From assembly GCA_002162755.1 (NCBI GenBank), contig MAAS01000022.1:1-64000 (forward strand): 64,000 nt of DNA. Direction: 5' to 3'. The notes under the pieces were generated by a model that ran no database searches, was not told the origin of the DNA, and was given only the letters and a program-made list of their open reading frames with translations. Shown here one piece after another: positions 7,691-16,994 of the stretch (within the stretch, counting starts at the first letter, position 1; the number at the start of each line of letters is the position of its first letter). Source of the DNA: Gammaproteobacteria bacterium 50_400_T64. GTDB lineage: Bacteria > Pseudomonadota > Gammaproteobacteria > Pseudomonadales > Porticoccaceae. Position numbers and translations under genes: made by a program.

Positions 7691-10555
7691 CTAAGAAGGT
7701 GTGCTCAAAGACTCTTGCGACATCAGCATAAAAGAATCCACTAATTTGCGTACTACCCGTGAGGAACTGATGTCTTTTTGTTGCTGTAGTTCACTAACAA
7801 CCGCCATTAGCGATTCAGATAAATCGAAGTCACAGGAACGCATCATCGAACCCTCCGGTATCTCACCAACGTCCCTGTCGAGCTGATAATGAATATAGGT
7901 TTTAACGCTGGATGAAAGACGTATTTCCCGCCCCAGGCAATTAATAATATGACCGACCGCCAAGGGCACGCTAGTATTTAACTGCTCTGCCAATCGACTT
8001 AAATAATCAAGTTGATGCTGATGCAGACGGACAACCAGGGCTATCGTTTGATCGCCATTGATGGCCTTTGTTTTATCAATCTGTTGTGCAGGGCCCTTAG
8101 TGGCGTACAAACCCGCACTATCTCGCACCCAGCGTAAATAAAGCCCTGCCCCGAATGCCAGCCCCCCAACCATACACAGGTAGAGGAAGGCCCAACGCCA
8201 AAAGAGCTCCAACTCAGTCAGCAGATGAGCGCGATCTGGCCCCAATAGAAAATCGACGCCAGAAAATTCCAGACCGTATTTATTCACGTTGGCGTCCAAC
8301 CCCATATTCAGCAACCACCATGCCAGAGGTAACGACAACACGGTGACAGCGAGTGCCTTTAGCACGGTACTTCTTTTGCCCTCGCCAGACCTGGCCAGAA
8401 ACCCGGCGCATGCTGTCATTAATGCAACTAAAGCATAGAGATAGCCGCCCCCGCCCCAGCCAAAATAACCGTCGGGGGCAATCAATTCATTCAGGTTATC
8501 TGTCGAAGACCAATCAAAAGCAATGACCTTGCAAAAATAGAGCCACGGCAACATAAGCAACAGATAAAAAAACAAGCGCCCAATGATCGAGGTTATTCGC
8601 AACGGTGAAGAACTCGCGGAAATGCGTGCTCGATAAAAATGAATGGCTAAAATCACACCCAGAAAGATAATAAGTGGCCCAATAAGCGCACCAAAACGAA
8701 TCACCGGCTCAAAAATATCAGTAAGCACCCGAAGGTTATCAGCACCGACCATCGCCACAAAATCTATTCCCGGCTGGCCCAGAACACCTCGACTACCCAC
8801 ACGATGGACAACCACCGAAGAACCGGAAACATCCATAATACTTTCGCGAGTCACACTAACAATCAAGAGTACATAGACGACAACTGAGGCCGCCATGGCC
8901 GCTAATGGGCCGGCGATTACGGCCTTACGACTGACGGCTAGCCGCTGCCCCACCCATGCGGAACAGCCACCAAAACTCAGCAGCGCCAGGCTGAAAAAAA
9001 ACAAATCAATGCCATTACCGCCGAATAGAAATAGTTCTCGCAGGTTATAGGGCACGCCGGGCAAACGCAGCACGACAAAAGCCGTCACCATAATGAGCAA
9101 AGAGGCACCGCCTCCAAGCCACAAGACCTTTTTTCGCTGCCCAGTACGGGAGCCGGAAGAGCCCACCACGAACGGATCAACACTGACAGGCGAGGCAAGA
9201 ACCCCCGATTCACGCAAAATCTGCACACCCATTGCAACAGCTGGATCTGGATCTTGCACTTGAACTTTACCCGGGGAAGATCCTCCATTCGGCTCCTGGC
9301 TGCCAACGCCAATCCTTCGCTCGCCACTGCCAGACTCATTTTGCGACGAACTTCGGGGTGACATCGCCGCCGTCACTCCATCAGCCCGAGAAAGCGCTGA
9401 CCTATCCCCTTCCCTCAAACGTAAAATAAGATAGCCGATAAACAATACCAGTAAGGGATCCGTTAACTCAGGCGTACTACCCAGGCGCCAAAGCTGAGCA
9501 ATCTCAGTCATTAAAACGATGACCGTGACAACAGCAATTTTAGGGAATGAGAGTGACCGCATTTGGTTGAGCAACCAAAAAATGGCGCCAAAAACAAAGA
9601 CTTTTTCACACAGTGCAGTAGAGTTAATGAGCATTGAGCCTTCGAGAAAACCGGCAAACGGTAACCAGTGGAAGGTGGATGGCCCAGTCGTCATCGCAAA
9701 TGGGAAAAGAGTACTCAGCGCATAAGTCAGCAATAACAACCAGGGTAAACCTGAACCTGGCCTTTGGTTTTGACGAGAAACCACCCGCCACATCAAAACC
9801 GCCATAGCGCCAGCACAGACATCACTCAGAGAAACCGTGTTATTGACAACCACGACCTCTGAACCCAAAACCGCAACAATACTTATCGGCAGGTAAACAG
9901 TTCGCCAGCGATCAGCGAGAATACTTTTCCCCATCCATGCGACAACGAGCCAGCTAACGCTCATTAATAGAAACTCTGACCACACAAATTGTGGTGTATG
10001 TAACAGCGGCTTGACGGCATCTTTATAAGATTGCCAGTCAATGGTGGGTACAAAAGGTAGTAAACGAGCCGACATCCACGAGCCGATAAGCAGCAACGCG
10101 AAATTTTTAAACAGATCATTACTGCGCCAGGCGATCAGCTGGCGATCGCCTGAACGGAAAGCCAGAGCAAAGCCAAGCAGAAAGCCCAGGCCATTGCCGT
10201 ACACATCAAATAGGCTCGGTGATCTCGCGGGAATATAGAGCTGCACAAGCTGACAAGCCATTGCCAAAGTAAAACCAATCACACCCAGCGGCAGCAATAC
10301 CTGAAACAGCCGGCGTCCATTGCCCAAATACAAATAACCCAAATATCCAAAGGGAACAAACAGGGCAATATTACCGAGAATATCCCCTCGCCCACTTTTC
10401 TGACGCCAAGAACGAAGGAAGTCCTGCATTAACTCACGACTGACTGTCGATGAAAATTCAAAGGGATACATCGACCCGTAAATGATAAGACTACAGATCA
10501 GATAGAACAGAATGGGGAGGACTGAAGTATTCTTTGGCTCACGCATTTGCGACAA
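7691..10555 (-). CDS. Large VanZ-family membrane protein with C-terminal double RHH-like domain
   Basis: The product has about 954 residues in four parts. The first is a VanZ domain with the conserved DILGNIALFVPFGYLGYL helix and LFDVYGNGLGFLLG. The second is a VanZ-like set of helices ending EIAQLWRLGSTPELTD. A polar Ser/Gly-rich linker of roughly 90 residues then leads to a third part with about six further membrane segments. The last ~120 residues are soluble and contain two successive segments (about 837-878 and 909-947) with the strand-helix-turn-helix pattern of ribbon-helix-helix proteins, for example ALVVRLHQHQLDYLSRLAEQ. The start is placed at TTG 10555 because AAAGGA lies 6 nt upstream; ATG 10546 has no Shine-Dalgarno sequence. 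It is the only minus-strand gene inside the polysaccharide locus. Its function is unknown. Confidence 0.75.
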   Translation of the reverse strand: MSQMREPKNTSVLPILFYLICSLIIYGSMYPFEFSSTVSRELMQDFLRSWRQKSGRGDILGNIALFVPFGYLGYLYLGNGRRLFQVLLPLGVIGFTLAMACQLVQLYIPARSPSLFDVYGNGLGFLLGFALAFRSGDRQLIAWRSNDLFKNFALLLIGSWMSARLLPFVPTIDWQSYKDAVKPLLHTPQFVWSEFLLMSVSWLVVAWMGKSILADRWRTVYLPISIVAVLGSEVVVVNNTVSLSDVCAGAMAVLMWRVVSRQNQRPGSGLPWLLLLTYALSTLFPFAMTTGPSTFHWLPFAGFLEGSMLINSTALCEKVFVFGAIFWLLNQMRSLSFPKIAVVTVIVLMTEIAQLWRLGSTPELTDPLLVLFIGYLILRLREGDRSALSRADGVTAAMSPRSSSQNESGSGERRIGVGSQEPNGGSSPGKVQVQDPDPAVAMGVQILRESGVLASPVSVDPFVVGSSGSRTGQRKKVLWLGGGASLLIMVTAFVVLRLPGVPYNLRELFLFGGNGIDLFFFSLALLSFGGCSAWVGQRLAVSRKAVIAGPLAAMAASVVVYVLLIVSVTRESIMDVSGSSVVVHRVGSRGVLGQPGIDFVAMVGADNLRVLTDIFEPVIRFGALIGPLIIFLGVILAIHFYRARISASSSPLRITSIIGRLFFYLLLMLPWLYFCKVIAFDWSSTDNLNELIAPDGYFGWGGGGYLYALVALMTACAGFLARSGEGKRSTVLKALAVTVLSLPLAWWLLNMGLDANVNKYGLEFSGVDFLLGPDRAHLLTELELFWRWAFLYLCMVGGLAFGAGLYLRWVRDSAGLYATKGPAQQIDKTKAINGDQTIALVVRLHQHQLDYLSRLAEQLNTSVPLAVGHIINCLGREIRLSSSVKTYIHYQLDRDVGEIPEGSMMRSCDFDLSESLMAVVSELQQQKDISSSRVVRKLVDSFMLMSQESLSTPS

Positions 10556-10788
10556 AACACATCCTTTTAGTAAGTACTGGTGCAAACCTTCAATGGCATT
10601 TCATCGCCACAGTAGATAATCCCTCTTCACTATAACCAATTGCCCCCAGACTCCGCACCCTAGCAGCTGACCTTCTGATACAGTTAATAACGCCACATTT
10701 TAAAAACCCAATAAATACGCACTGCTTCTTAGGGTTATAATCAACATTAAACCTCCCCCTCACCCGATGATTTTCAGCGCGATTCAAT
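10556..10788. promoter_or_regulatory. Divergent intergenic region between VanZ-type gene and deacetylase-like gene
   Basis: This 233-nt gap separates two divergently transcribed genes, so it should hold at least two promoters. I could not pick a convincing -35/-10 pair. The AAAGGA box before the TTG start of the VanZ-type gene lies just inside it. A 65-codon minus-strand open frame here has no recognisable features and is treated as chance. Confidence 0.4.
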
Positions 10789-12057
10789 ATGGATTTTCTC
10801 TTCGCTTTACCCCTTCTCCTGTTAGCCTGGTGGGCTCTATGCCTAATCCTACTTGGGCTGTGGAAGAGAACGTTATTTCAACAAACATGGCGCGAGCCCT
10901 ATTTCGCTGATATTCCAATCCTGTTTGAAAGTGACGACTGGGGGCCTGGCGGGCTTTTTCATATCGAGCGCTTAAACGATCTTCTCAGCACACTCAAACA
11001 ACAACCTGACAGCCAGGGCAGAAGCGCCGTACTGACGGCAAATATGGTGCTCGCCGTTCCCGATATTGAAAAAAGCCAGGGCGATAACAAGCACTACCAC
11101 CGTCTGCTACTTGACCAGGGTTTTCCCGAGCTTTCCCAAGCCTTTCAAAGCGCCGCCAAAGACGGCAGCTTTGTACCTCAACTGCATGGCATGGAGCATT
11201 ACAGCGGAGAGGCTCTTGTTCGTCTGCAAAGCCTTGCTGACCCCAGAACAACACACGCTTTTTCCAGCCCCGGCTGGTGGGATTGGGAAAGCCTGGACTC
11301 CCCGCTTCAGGGTCACTATGTCGACGGGGGGGCACTCCCCACCCAGGCGATTAGCCGCACCCAGGCCAGCAACATTATTAAACTGGCCACCGCGCATTTC
11401 GAACGACTCTTTGGCGTACCCAGTTACAGCACTGTCGCCCCCTGCTATCTCTGGAATAGCGAGATAGAGGATATATGGTTCGAGCACGGCATACAGTCCA
11501 TCCAAACTGCAGGCTACCGCTGTACCGGTCGTGACAGTACTGGCCATTACCATCAAGACAAGCCCCTCATTCGCCCTGGCGAGCACAACCCCAAAGGGCA
11601 AACTTATCTGGTGCGCAATGTGATGTTTGAACCCACGGACGGCAACACCAATGCTGACACCGCCTGGGCGGAAACGCGCGCCGCTATCGCCCAGGCACTA
11701 CCCGTGTCTATTTCGACCCATCGTTACAACTTCACACGCAGTGAGGCGGAACACAGAGACTCACTTGCCGAGCTCGACGTTTTACTGCAAAAATTAAACA
11801 CCCTGCCCCACACCCGTTTTCTCTCCTCACCCGAGCTGGCGCAAGCCATTGAGGCTCCCCATTCTGCCCTCAACAATCCCTTTTCCGACGAGCAATCTGC
11901 ACCGCTTAAGCGATTAAAAGGCCTCTCTAAAGTTGCCGCCTTTTTGTCTCGCCTGCAGCACCGACATGCGAAACTGGGCAAACTATCTATACTCACTGGC
12001 TTGGCACTGCCCGCCCGGCTCATTCAAACCCTTGCAGGAAAAAGCACTGTTCCTTAA
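10789..12057 (+). CDS. Membrane-anchored polysaccharide-deacetylase-like protein
   Basis: The 422-residue protein opens with one hydrophobic segment (residues 3-25) that is probably an uncleaved anchor. The rest resembles the glycoside hydrolase/deacetylase barrel. ESDDWG supplies an Asp pair like the metal-binding aspartates of NodB-type enzymes, QLHGMEHYSGE looks like a His-bearing metal motif, and SISTHRYNF near residue 310 carries another conserved-looking His. No strict NodB signature is present, so substrate and reaction are inferred only from fold-like motifs and from the glycan locus. It begins a plus-strand run with the CapK-like gene 121 nt downstream. Confidence 0.6.
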   Translation: MDFLFALPLLLLAWWALCLILLGLWKRTLFQQTWREPYFADIPILFESDDWGPGGLFHIERLNDLLSTLKQQPDSQGRSAVLTANMVLAVPDIEKSQGDNKHYHRLLLDQGFPELSQAFQSAAKDGSFVPQLHGMEHYSGEALVRLQSLADPRTTHAFSSPGWWDWESLDSPLQGHYVDGGALPTQAISRTQASNIIKLATAHFERLFGVPSYSTVAPCYLWNSEIEDIWFEHGIQSIQTAGYRCTGRDSTGHYHQDKPLIRPGEHNPKGQTYLVRNVMFEPTDGNTNADTAWAETRAAIAQALPVSISTHRYNFTRSEAEHRDSLAELDVLLQKLNTLPHTRFLSSPELAQAIEAPHSALNNPFSDEQSAPLKRLKGLSKVAAFLSRLQHRHAKLGKLSILTGLALPARLIQTLAGKSTVP

Positions 12058-12178
12058 GCATCAGCGCTGTGATGCCGGCCTATCCGCTAACAAAGCCCCC
12101 TTGTTACAATGCTCAGCAACATCTCCGCCGTTCATAGATGCAACAAGCGCCAATGAAACCATCAAACAGAGAAAGTGC

Positions 12179-13573
12179 ATGTATTCAAAAATTGTAAGGA
12201 ACCTGCTCTTCCCTCTGCACGAAAAAATAATGAAGCGTCCCACTTTCAGCTTTGCCGCTGATCTTGAAAAAACCCAGTGGCTCAGTCGCGAGGCGCTTGA
12301 ACAACTACAGCTCGACAAGCTAAAAGCCCTACTCAACATCGCTGTTGCGCACTCACCCTGGCATGCCGAACGTATTCGTGACGCACAATTTCCTTTGGGT
12401 GCTAGCCAAACACCGACCTTTGCAGACCTCGCCCGCCTACCCACCATGGACAAAAGCGATGCCCAAAGCCATCGTGATCAAATAGCCTGGCCCGGTGTGC
12501 CCGGCGGCGGCAGCTTATACAACACGGGCGGTTCGAGCGGCCAGCCACTCATCTTCTATTACGGCAAAGAACGGCAGGCCTCCGATTCTGCCAACAGAAT
12601 TCGTGCTCGACGTTGGTGGGGCGTTGATTTCGGTGAAAGAGAAGTCTTCCTCTGGGGCGCACCCGTTGAGCTGGCTAAAACAGACCGCATCAAGCAGTTT
12701 CGCGACCGACTGATGAACCAACTGCTACTCAATGCCTTTGAGATGTCAGCCAAGAACATGGGGCTTTATGCCCAAGCCATCGAAAAATTCCAGCCAACCT
12801 GTATTTATGGCTACGCCAGCAGCTTAACCCTCTTTGCCAATTATTTAGAAACCAACGATAAAACGCTGCACCTACCGCAATTAAAAGCCGTCTGCACCAC
12901 CGGCGAACCCCTCTACCCCAACCAACGTACCGCGATTAAACGCGCCTTTGGCGTTCCGGTCGCGAACGAATACGGTAGCCGAGACGCCGGATTTATCGCC
13001 CACGAAAGCCCCGAGGGTCAAATGCTCGCCTCCAGCGAAACGATGATTCTTGAAATACTCGATGCCAATGGCCAGGCCGTCGCCGCAGGGCAAACGGGTG
13101 AAGCCGTGATTACCGGCCTTCACTCTCAGGCCCAGCCCTTTATCCGCTATCGCACCGGCGACATGCTCAAAGCCAGCGCCGAACACTGCAAAGCCGGGCG
13201 CAGCTTACACGTCATCGATGAAGTGGTCGGTCGCTCCACCGATTTCATCATCGCCGCCGATGGCACCATCATGCACGCCCTGGCCGTGATTTATGTCTTG
13301 CGCGCCATTGAAGGCATGGGCGAATTCAAAATTATCCAGCACAGCACGGCCGAACTCGAAGTGCAGTTCGTGCCTGCCGATGAGTGCGCTAACGATAGCC
13401 ACTGGCAACAAATGGCTGAACAGGCCATCACCACTCAACTCAAGCAACGCCTGGGCCAAAGTACCGAGATCATTTTAAATAAAAGGGATAGCATTCCACC
13501 GGAAAAATCGGGCAAGCACCGCTATGTAGTGAGCCATGTGGCGCTACCCGATGGCTACACCGGCGAAGGCTAA
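12179..13573 (+). CDS. CapK/phenylacetate-CoA-ligase-like adenylate-forming enzyme
   Basis: The 464 residues resemble the PaaK/CapK branch of the adenylate-forming superfamily. They show LYNTGGSSGQPLIFYYGK (the ATP phosphate-binding loop), the NEYGSRDAG segment in the A5 position, PFIRYRTGDML (A7/A8 hinge-like), and PPEKSGKHRYVVS at the C-terminus with the usual late Lys. Start ATG 12179 is chosen because the open frame before it overlaps the preceding gene and encodes no domain. CapK-type proteins occur in many capsule and exosortase-linked loci, where they may activate an acyl or amino-acyl group for glycan decoration; that role is inferred. Confidence 0.82.
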   Translation: MYSKIVRNLLFPLHEKIMKRPTFSFAADLEKTQWLSREALEQLQLDKLKALLNIAVAHSPWHAERIRDAQFPLGASQTPTFADLARLPTMDKSDAQSHRDQIAWPGVPGGGSLYNTGGSSGQPLIFYYGKERQASDSANRIRARRWWGVDFGEREVFLWGAPVELAKTDRIKQFRDRLMNQLLLNAFEMSAKNMGLYAQAIEKFQPTCIYGYASSLTLFANYLETNDKTLHLPQLKAVCTTGEPLYPNQRTAIKRAFGVPVANEYGSRDAGFIAHESPEGQMLASSETMILEILDANGQAVAAGQTGEAVITGLHSQAQPFIRYRTGDMLKASAEHCKAGRSLHVIDEVVGRSTDFIIAADGTIMHALAVIYVLRAIEGMGEFKIIQHSTAELEVQFVPADECANDSHWQQMAEQAITTQLKQRLGQSTEIILNKRDSIPPEKSGKHRYVVSHVALPDGYTGEG

Positions 13574-13580
13574 CTGAGCG

Positions 13581-14549
13581 ATGAAAATTAGCGCCGTTAT
13601 CCCCACCTACAACAATGCTGCTTTTATTACAGAAGCTATTGATAGCATTCTTGCGCAATCGCACCCCGTCGACGAAATCATCGTTGTCGACGATGGCTCG
13701 AGTGACCACAGCGAAGCCCTGGTTAAAGCAATAGCGCAAAAGACCGACAAGCTCATCTACATCAAACAACAAAACCAGGGCCCCTCCAGCGCACGTAACC
13801 GGGGTATTGAAGCGGCCAGTGGTGACTGGATTGCCTTTCTTGACGCCGATGACCGGTGGCCAAAGGACAAAATTGCCCGGCAAATAGCGGCCTTGGAAAA
13901 GGAACCCAGCCTGCAACTCGTCGCCGGTGACATGGCAGAAACCGACGAGCGGGGCAATGTGTTGATTGAATCTATGCTGGCAAAGCATCAGTTACTTGAA
14001 CAATTCCAAAACCTTGCTGGGCGACCTCTCAATAATGCACTTACTGCTCTAGTCAAAAAAAACTTTATTCCCACCGGTACGGTACTGGTCAAACGAGCTG
14101 CACTCAACGAAGCCTGTGGCTTCAACCCCGACATTCGTTTTGGTGAAGACCTTGAGCTGTGGGCCAAAATAGCCTGCCGCCACCCCATCACCTGCCTGCC
14201 CCAACGACTTATGTATCGCCGCCAACACGGCGCTAATGCCACGCAAAACACCGGCCCGATGCTGGAAGACCTGGTCAAAGTCATGGGCTCAATTAGCCTT
14301 TACGGCGCAGAGCAACTGAAGCAGCAAGATGTAAGACCCGGTACACTGCGCGCCTCTGCGCTCACCGACCTGGGCTATTGGCACTTTAGTCAGGGTAACT
14401 ACAGGCAGGCTCGAAACGTTTTTGCATCCAGCTTAAAAGAGCAAGTCAGCAAGCGCACTCTTTTTTACGCCGTCGCATGCCTGCTGCCAAAATTCTTGAT
14501 TAGAAGACTAAAAACACTGAAGCAACAAAACACCAGCCCAGCCCAATAA
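13581..14549 (+). CDS. Glycosyltransferase family 2
   Basis: The 322-residue inverting GT-A transferase is presumed to add one sugar to the lipid-linked repeat at the inner membrane face. It shows SAVIPTYNNAAFITEAIDSI, IIVVDDGSSDHS, ARNRGIEAASGDWIAFLDADD (metal-binding DxD) and FGEDLELWAKI (the ED base motif). It lies 7 nt after the CapK-like gene and is probably cotranscribed with it. The sugar specificity cannot be read from sequence. Confidence 0.9.
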   Translation: MKISAVIPTYNNAAFITEAIDSILAQSHPVDEIIVVDDGSSDHSEALVKAIAQKTDKLIYIKQQNQGPSSARNRGIEAASGDWIAFLDADDRWPKDKIARQIAALEKEPSLQLVAGDMAETDERGNVLIESMLAKHQLLEQFQNLAGRPLNNALTALVKKNFIPTGTVLVKRAALNEACGFNPDIRFGEDLELWAKIACRHPITCLPQRLMYRRQHGANATQNTGPMLEDLVKVMGSISLYGAEQLKQQDVRPGTLRASALTDLGYWHFSQGNYRQARNVFASSLKEQVSKRTLFYAVACLLPKFLIRRLKTLKQQNTSPAQ

Positions 14550-14611
14550 TTTTCCAGATAAAGCCATCGGTCGCAATATTATGAGAATAGAGTATGCAGA
14601 CTGCTAAAATG

Positions 14612-14627
14612 TGGCCCGGTTATAGCT
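14612..14627 (+). promoter_or_regulatory. Possible sigma-54 (-24/-12) promoter element
   Basis: TGGCCCGGTTATAGCT has the GG-N10-GC spacing of RpoN promoters (consensus TGGCAC-N5-TTGCA), with mismatches at the A of GGCAC and the second T of TTGC. It lies about 140 nt before the next glycosyltransferase, in a 219-nt gap that otherwise holds no gene. Sigma-54 control is known for some exosortase-linked surface systems. This is a motif match by eye only. Confidence 0.25.
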
Positions 14628-14768
14628 TTGGGGCATGACTTAACGCAGACAATCCCATAGAATTCCGCGCAAGTCGCAATGATTTAAACGCTCATAGAAG
14701 TAAAGAGATGGGCATTGCACAACCACTAACAGGGAACCCGGGTGCTCAATTAAACCCAGACAGTAATA

Positions 14769-16001
14769 ATGCCAAGCAACGCACCCAAAAAAATTCTCTA
14801 CGTTGAAAACGGCATCGGCTATGGCGGCGCTATCATCTGCTTGCGGCATCTGGTGAGAAACCTCGACCGCACACGCTTCACCCCCATGGTTGTCACTGGC
14901 CGCACCGGCCCCCAATACCGGGAAATCGCCAACGAAGCCCAATGGCAGCACATCCCCGACCGGCACGTCGACATCGTGGGCGCCCACAGAAAAATAGACC
15001 CCATAGCCTGGATCGATAAAATCCCCGGCCTGCGCTTCATCGTTAACCAGGTACTGGCCCGCGCCGACGACCTGTTTAACTTCCTGCCCTTTTTCCTCCA
15101 CCTGCTGTACACCGCCTGGCGCTTTAAAGCCGATTTAATACACGCCAATAACGAACCTCTGTGTAATCGTGCCGCACTGCTGGTTGCCAAAGTTCTACGC
15201 ATTCCCAGTGTCTGCCATGTGCGAGGCGATCAGGATGGATCACGACTCATGCGCTGGGCATTCACCCTGCCAAGTCATTTCACCCCCGTTTCCCATTGGG
15301 TCTCAAAGAGCATACAAAGCAAGCTTCACGTCCCCGAAGATAAGATCACGGTGATTTATGATGGCCTTGAACTCGATGGCCTCGACCCCACCACCGATGG
15401 CACAGCCTTTCGTCAGCAGTATCAACTCAATGATGATGACTTCGCCGTCGGACTAGTGGGCCTGCTTATCCCCTGGAAAGGTCAGGAGATTTTTCTCGAT
15501 GCAGCTAAAGAACTCCAAGATAAGATTCCCAACCTGAAAATGCTGATCATCGGCGGTACACCCGATGACTGTGCATCCTACGAAAAAATGCTCAAGCAGC
15601 GAGTCGTACAAGAGGGGCTTGAATCCACCATCATATTTACTGGCCACGTAAAGGATATGCCAAAAGTTTATAATGGCCTCGATATTGTGGTATCCGCCTC
15701 AACCAGCCCCGAGCCCCTGGGCACTGTTGTTATTGAGGCAATGGCGCTGGGCAGACCCTTAATTGGCCCTGATCACGGAGGCGCGGCGGAAATGATGTCT
15801 CATGAAAGAAACGGACTGCTGTTTAAAGCGGGCGATGCGTCAAGTTTAGCAAGTAATATTAACGACTTTTACAACTCGGAAGAAACACGCAACAGCTTAG
15901 GCACCGCAGCCAGGCAGCATGCATTAGCGACCTTTGCCGTAGAAACACATACGCATGCAATGCAAACCCTCTATTCCAGCTTTATTGGAGCTACAAAATG
16001 A
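14769..16001 (+). CDS. Glycosyltransferase family 4
   Basis: The 410-residue GT-B transferase has an N-terminal KILYVENGIGYGGAIICL acceptor-domain glycine loop. The C-terminal donor-domain signature is SPEPLGTVVIEAMALGRPLI (E-x7-E type, with GTVVIEAMA) followed by DHGGAAE. It uses a nucleotide-sugar donor and retains anomeric configuration, as the family does. The stop overlaps the next gene by 4 nt (ATGA), so the two are translationally coupled. Confidence 0.9.
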   Translation: MPSNAPKKILYVENGIGYGGAIICLRHLVRNLDRTRFTPMVVTGRTGPQYREIANEAQWQHIPDRHVDIVGAHRKIDPIAWIDKIPGLRFIVNQVLARADDLFNFLPFFLHLLYTAWRFKADLIHANNEPLCNRAALLVAKVLRIPSVCHVRGDQDGSRLMRWAFTLPSHFTPVSHWVSKSIQSKLHVPEDKITVIYDGLELDGLDPTTDGTAFRQQYQLNDDDFAVGLVGLLIPWKGQEIFLDAAKELQDKIPNLKMLIIGGTPDDCASYEKMLKQRVVQEGLESTIIFTGHVKDMPKVYNGLDIVVSASTSPEPLGTVVIEAMALGRPLIGPDHGGAAEMMSHERNGLLFKAGDASSLASNINDFYNSEETRNSLGTAARQHALATFAVETHTHAMQTLYSSFIGATK

Positions 16002-16987
16002 ACCCCATCAACTTACTCCCCTGGAGTTTTCGAGGGATCAACCCTTTTTTAAACACCTACGGTGATAAATTTTTATTTGGCAATGTAGCAAAAACAAAGC
16101 CTATTACAACCAATCCTGACGCAAAAACAGAAGTTCACTCGGCAGTGCCCCATCGCTATATCTACGCCTATCTCGTCGCCATTAAATCGTTACTGCAATA
16201 TCACGCTGACCTGTCAATCGTCGTCCACGACGATGGCAGCTTAAAACAAGCCGACAAAGACCTGCTCGCATTTCACCTGCCCGGTTGCCGTGTGATCGAC
16301 AGGCTCAGCGCCGATGCCGCCTTTGAGAAACTAAACAACCCCTTTTTATCCAAAGTTCGCAATAGCTATACCAGCTATATCAAACTGTTTGATACGACCT
16401 ATTCCAGCAAATCAGAAAGGGTTATCATCATTGACACCGACACCCTGTTTTTAAAGCGACCCGACGCCATCATTGACTGGATAGAAAATGGCGGTAAGCC
16501 CTGGTACCACCTGGCCCCAAAAGGCCAAATGAAGGGTAAAGACAAGGCACCAAAGAGCAGCAACAAAACAAGCAGTGATAAAGTTGCACCGGAAAAAGAT
16601 CATATTCAAACCTTGATCATGAAAAACCTCGATGACATTAATGCCACATTGAATAAAAACTACCAGATAGAACAAGGTTTCTGCTCCGGCTTCATCGGCT
16701 ACGATAGCTCAACAATAGAAATGGACGAGTTGAATGAGCTTTTTTCATTGCTCTACAAAAAATTTGACGACAAAATATTTAAATGGGGCTCAGAACAAAC
16801 CACCCATGGTTTACTCCTATGCTCGAAGGGCGCTGAAGCCCTGCCTATTGATGATTACTTCGTCTTCACTCAAAAAAATGCTGACCTTGCAAAGGATGCT
16901 ACCTTCGTTCACTTCGTAGGAGAAAACAGGTTTCACCGCCTGATATACCCCAACCTTGCAAAGTCCCTTATTCAATCATTGCGCTGA
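15998..16987 (+). CDS. Putative GT-A-fold glycosyltransferase with lysine-rich insert
   Basis: This 329-residue protein is not a clear member of a named family that I recognise. RVIIIDTDTLFLKRPDAI gives a DxD motif in the style of GT8-like transferases, preceded by VRNSYTSYIKLFD. QGFCSGFIGYD and the late TFVHFVGENRFH fit the donor-side end of such folds. Between the DxD and the rest lies a polar, lysine- and serine-rich stretch (about residues 177-205) that looks like an inserted flexible loop. It overlaps the upstream GT4 gene by 4 nt and is followed 7 nt later by a TPR protein. Confidence 0.6.
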   Translation: MNPINLLPWSFRGINPFLNTYGDKFLFGNVAKTKPITTNPDAKTEVHSAVPHRYIYAYLVAIKSLLQYHADLSIVVHDDGSLKQADKDLLAFHLPGCRVIDRLSADAAFEKLNNPFLSKVRNSYTSYIKLFDTTYSSKSERVIIIDTDTLFLKRPDAIIDWIENGGKPWYHLAPKGQMKGKDKAPKSSNKTSSDKVAPEKDHIQTLIMKNLDDINATLNKNYQIEQGFCSGFIGYDSSTIEMDELNELFSLLYKKFDDKIFKWGSEQTTHGLLLCSKGAEALPIDDYFVFTQKNADLAKDATFVHFVGENRFHRLIYPNLAKSLIQSLR

Positions 16988-16994
16988 TCAACTC

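Noticed and set aside
10590..10787. 65-codon frame in the divergent gap
   Set aside because: Lies opposite the promoter region of the deacetylase-like gene and has no supported start or motif.
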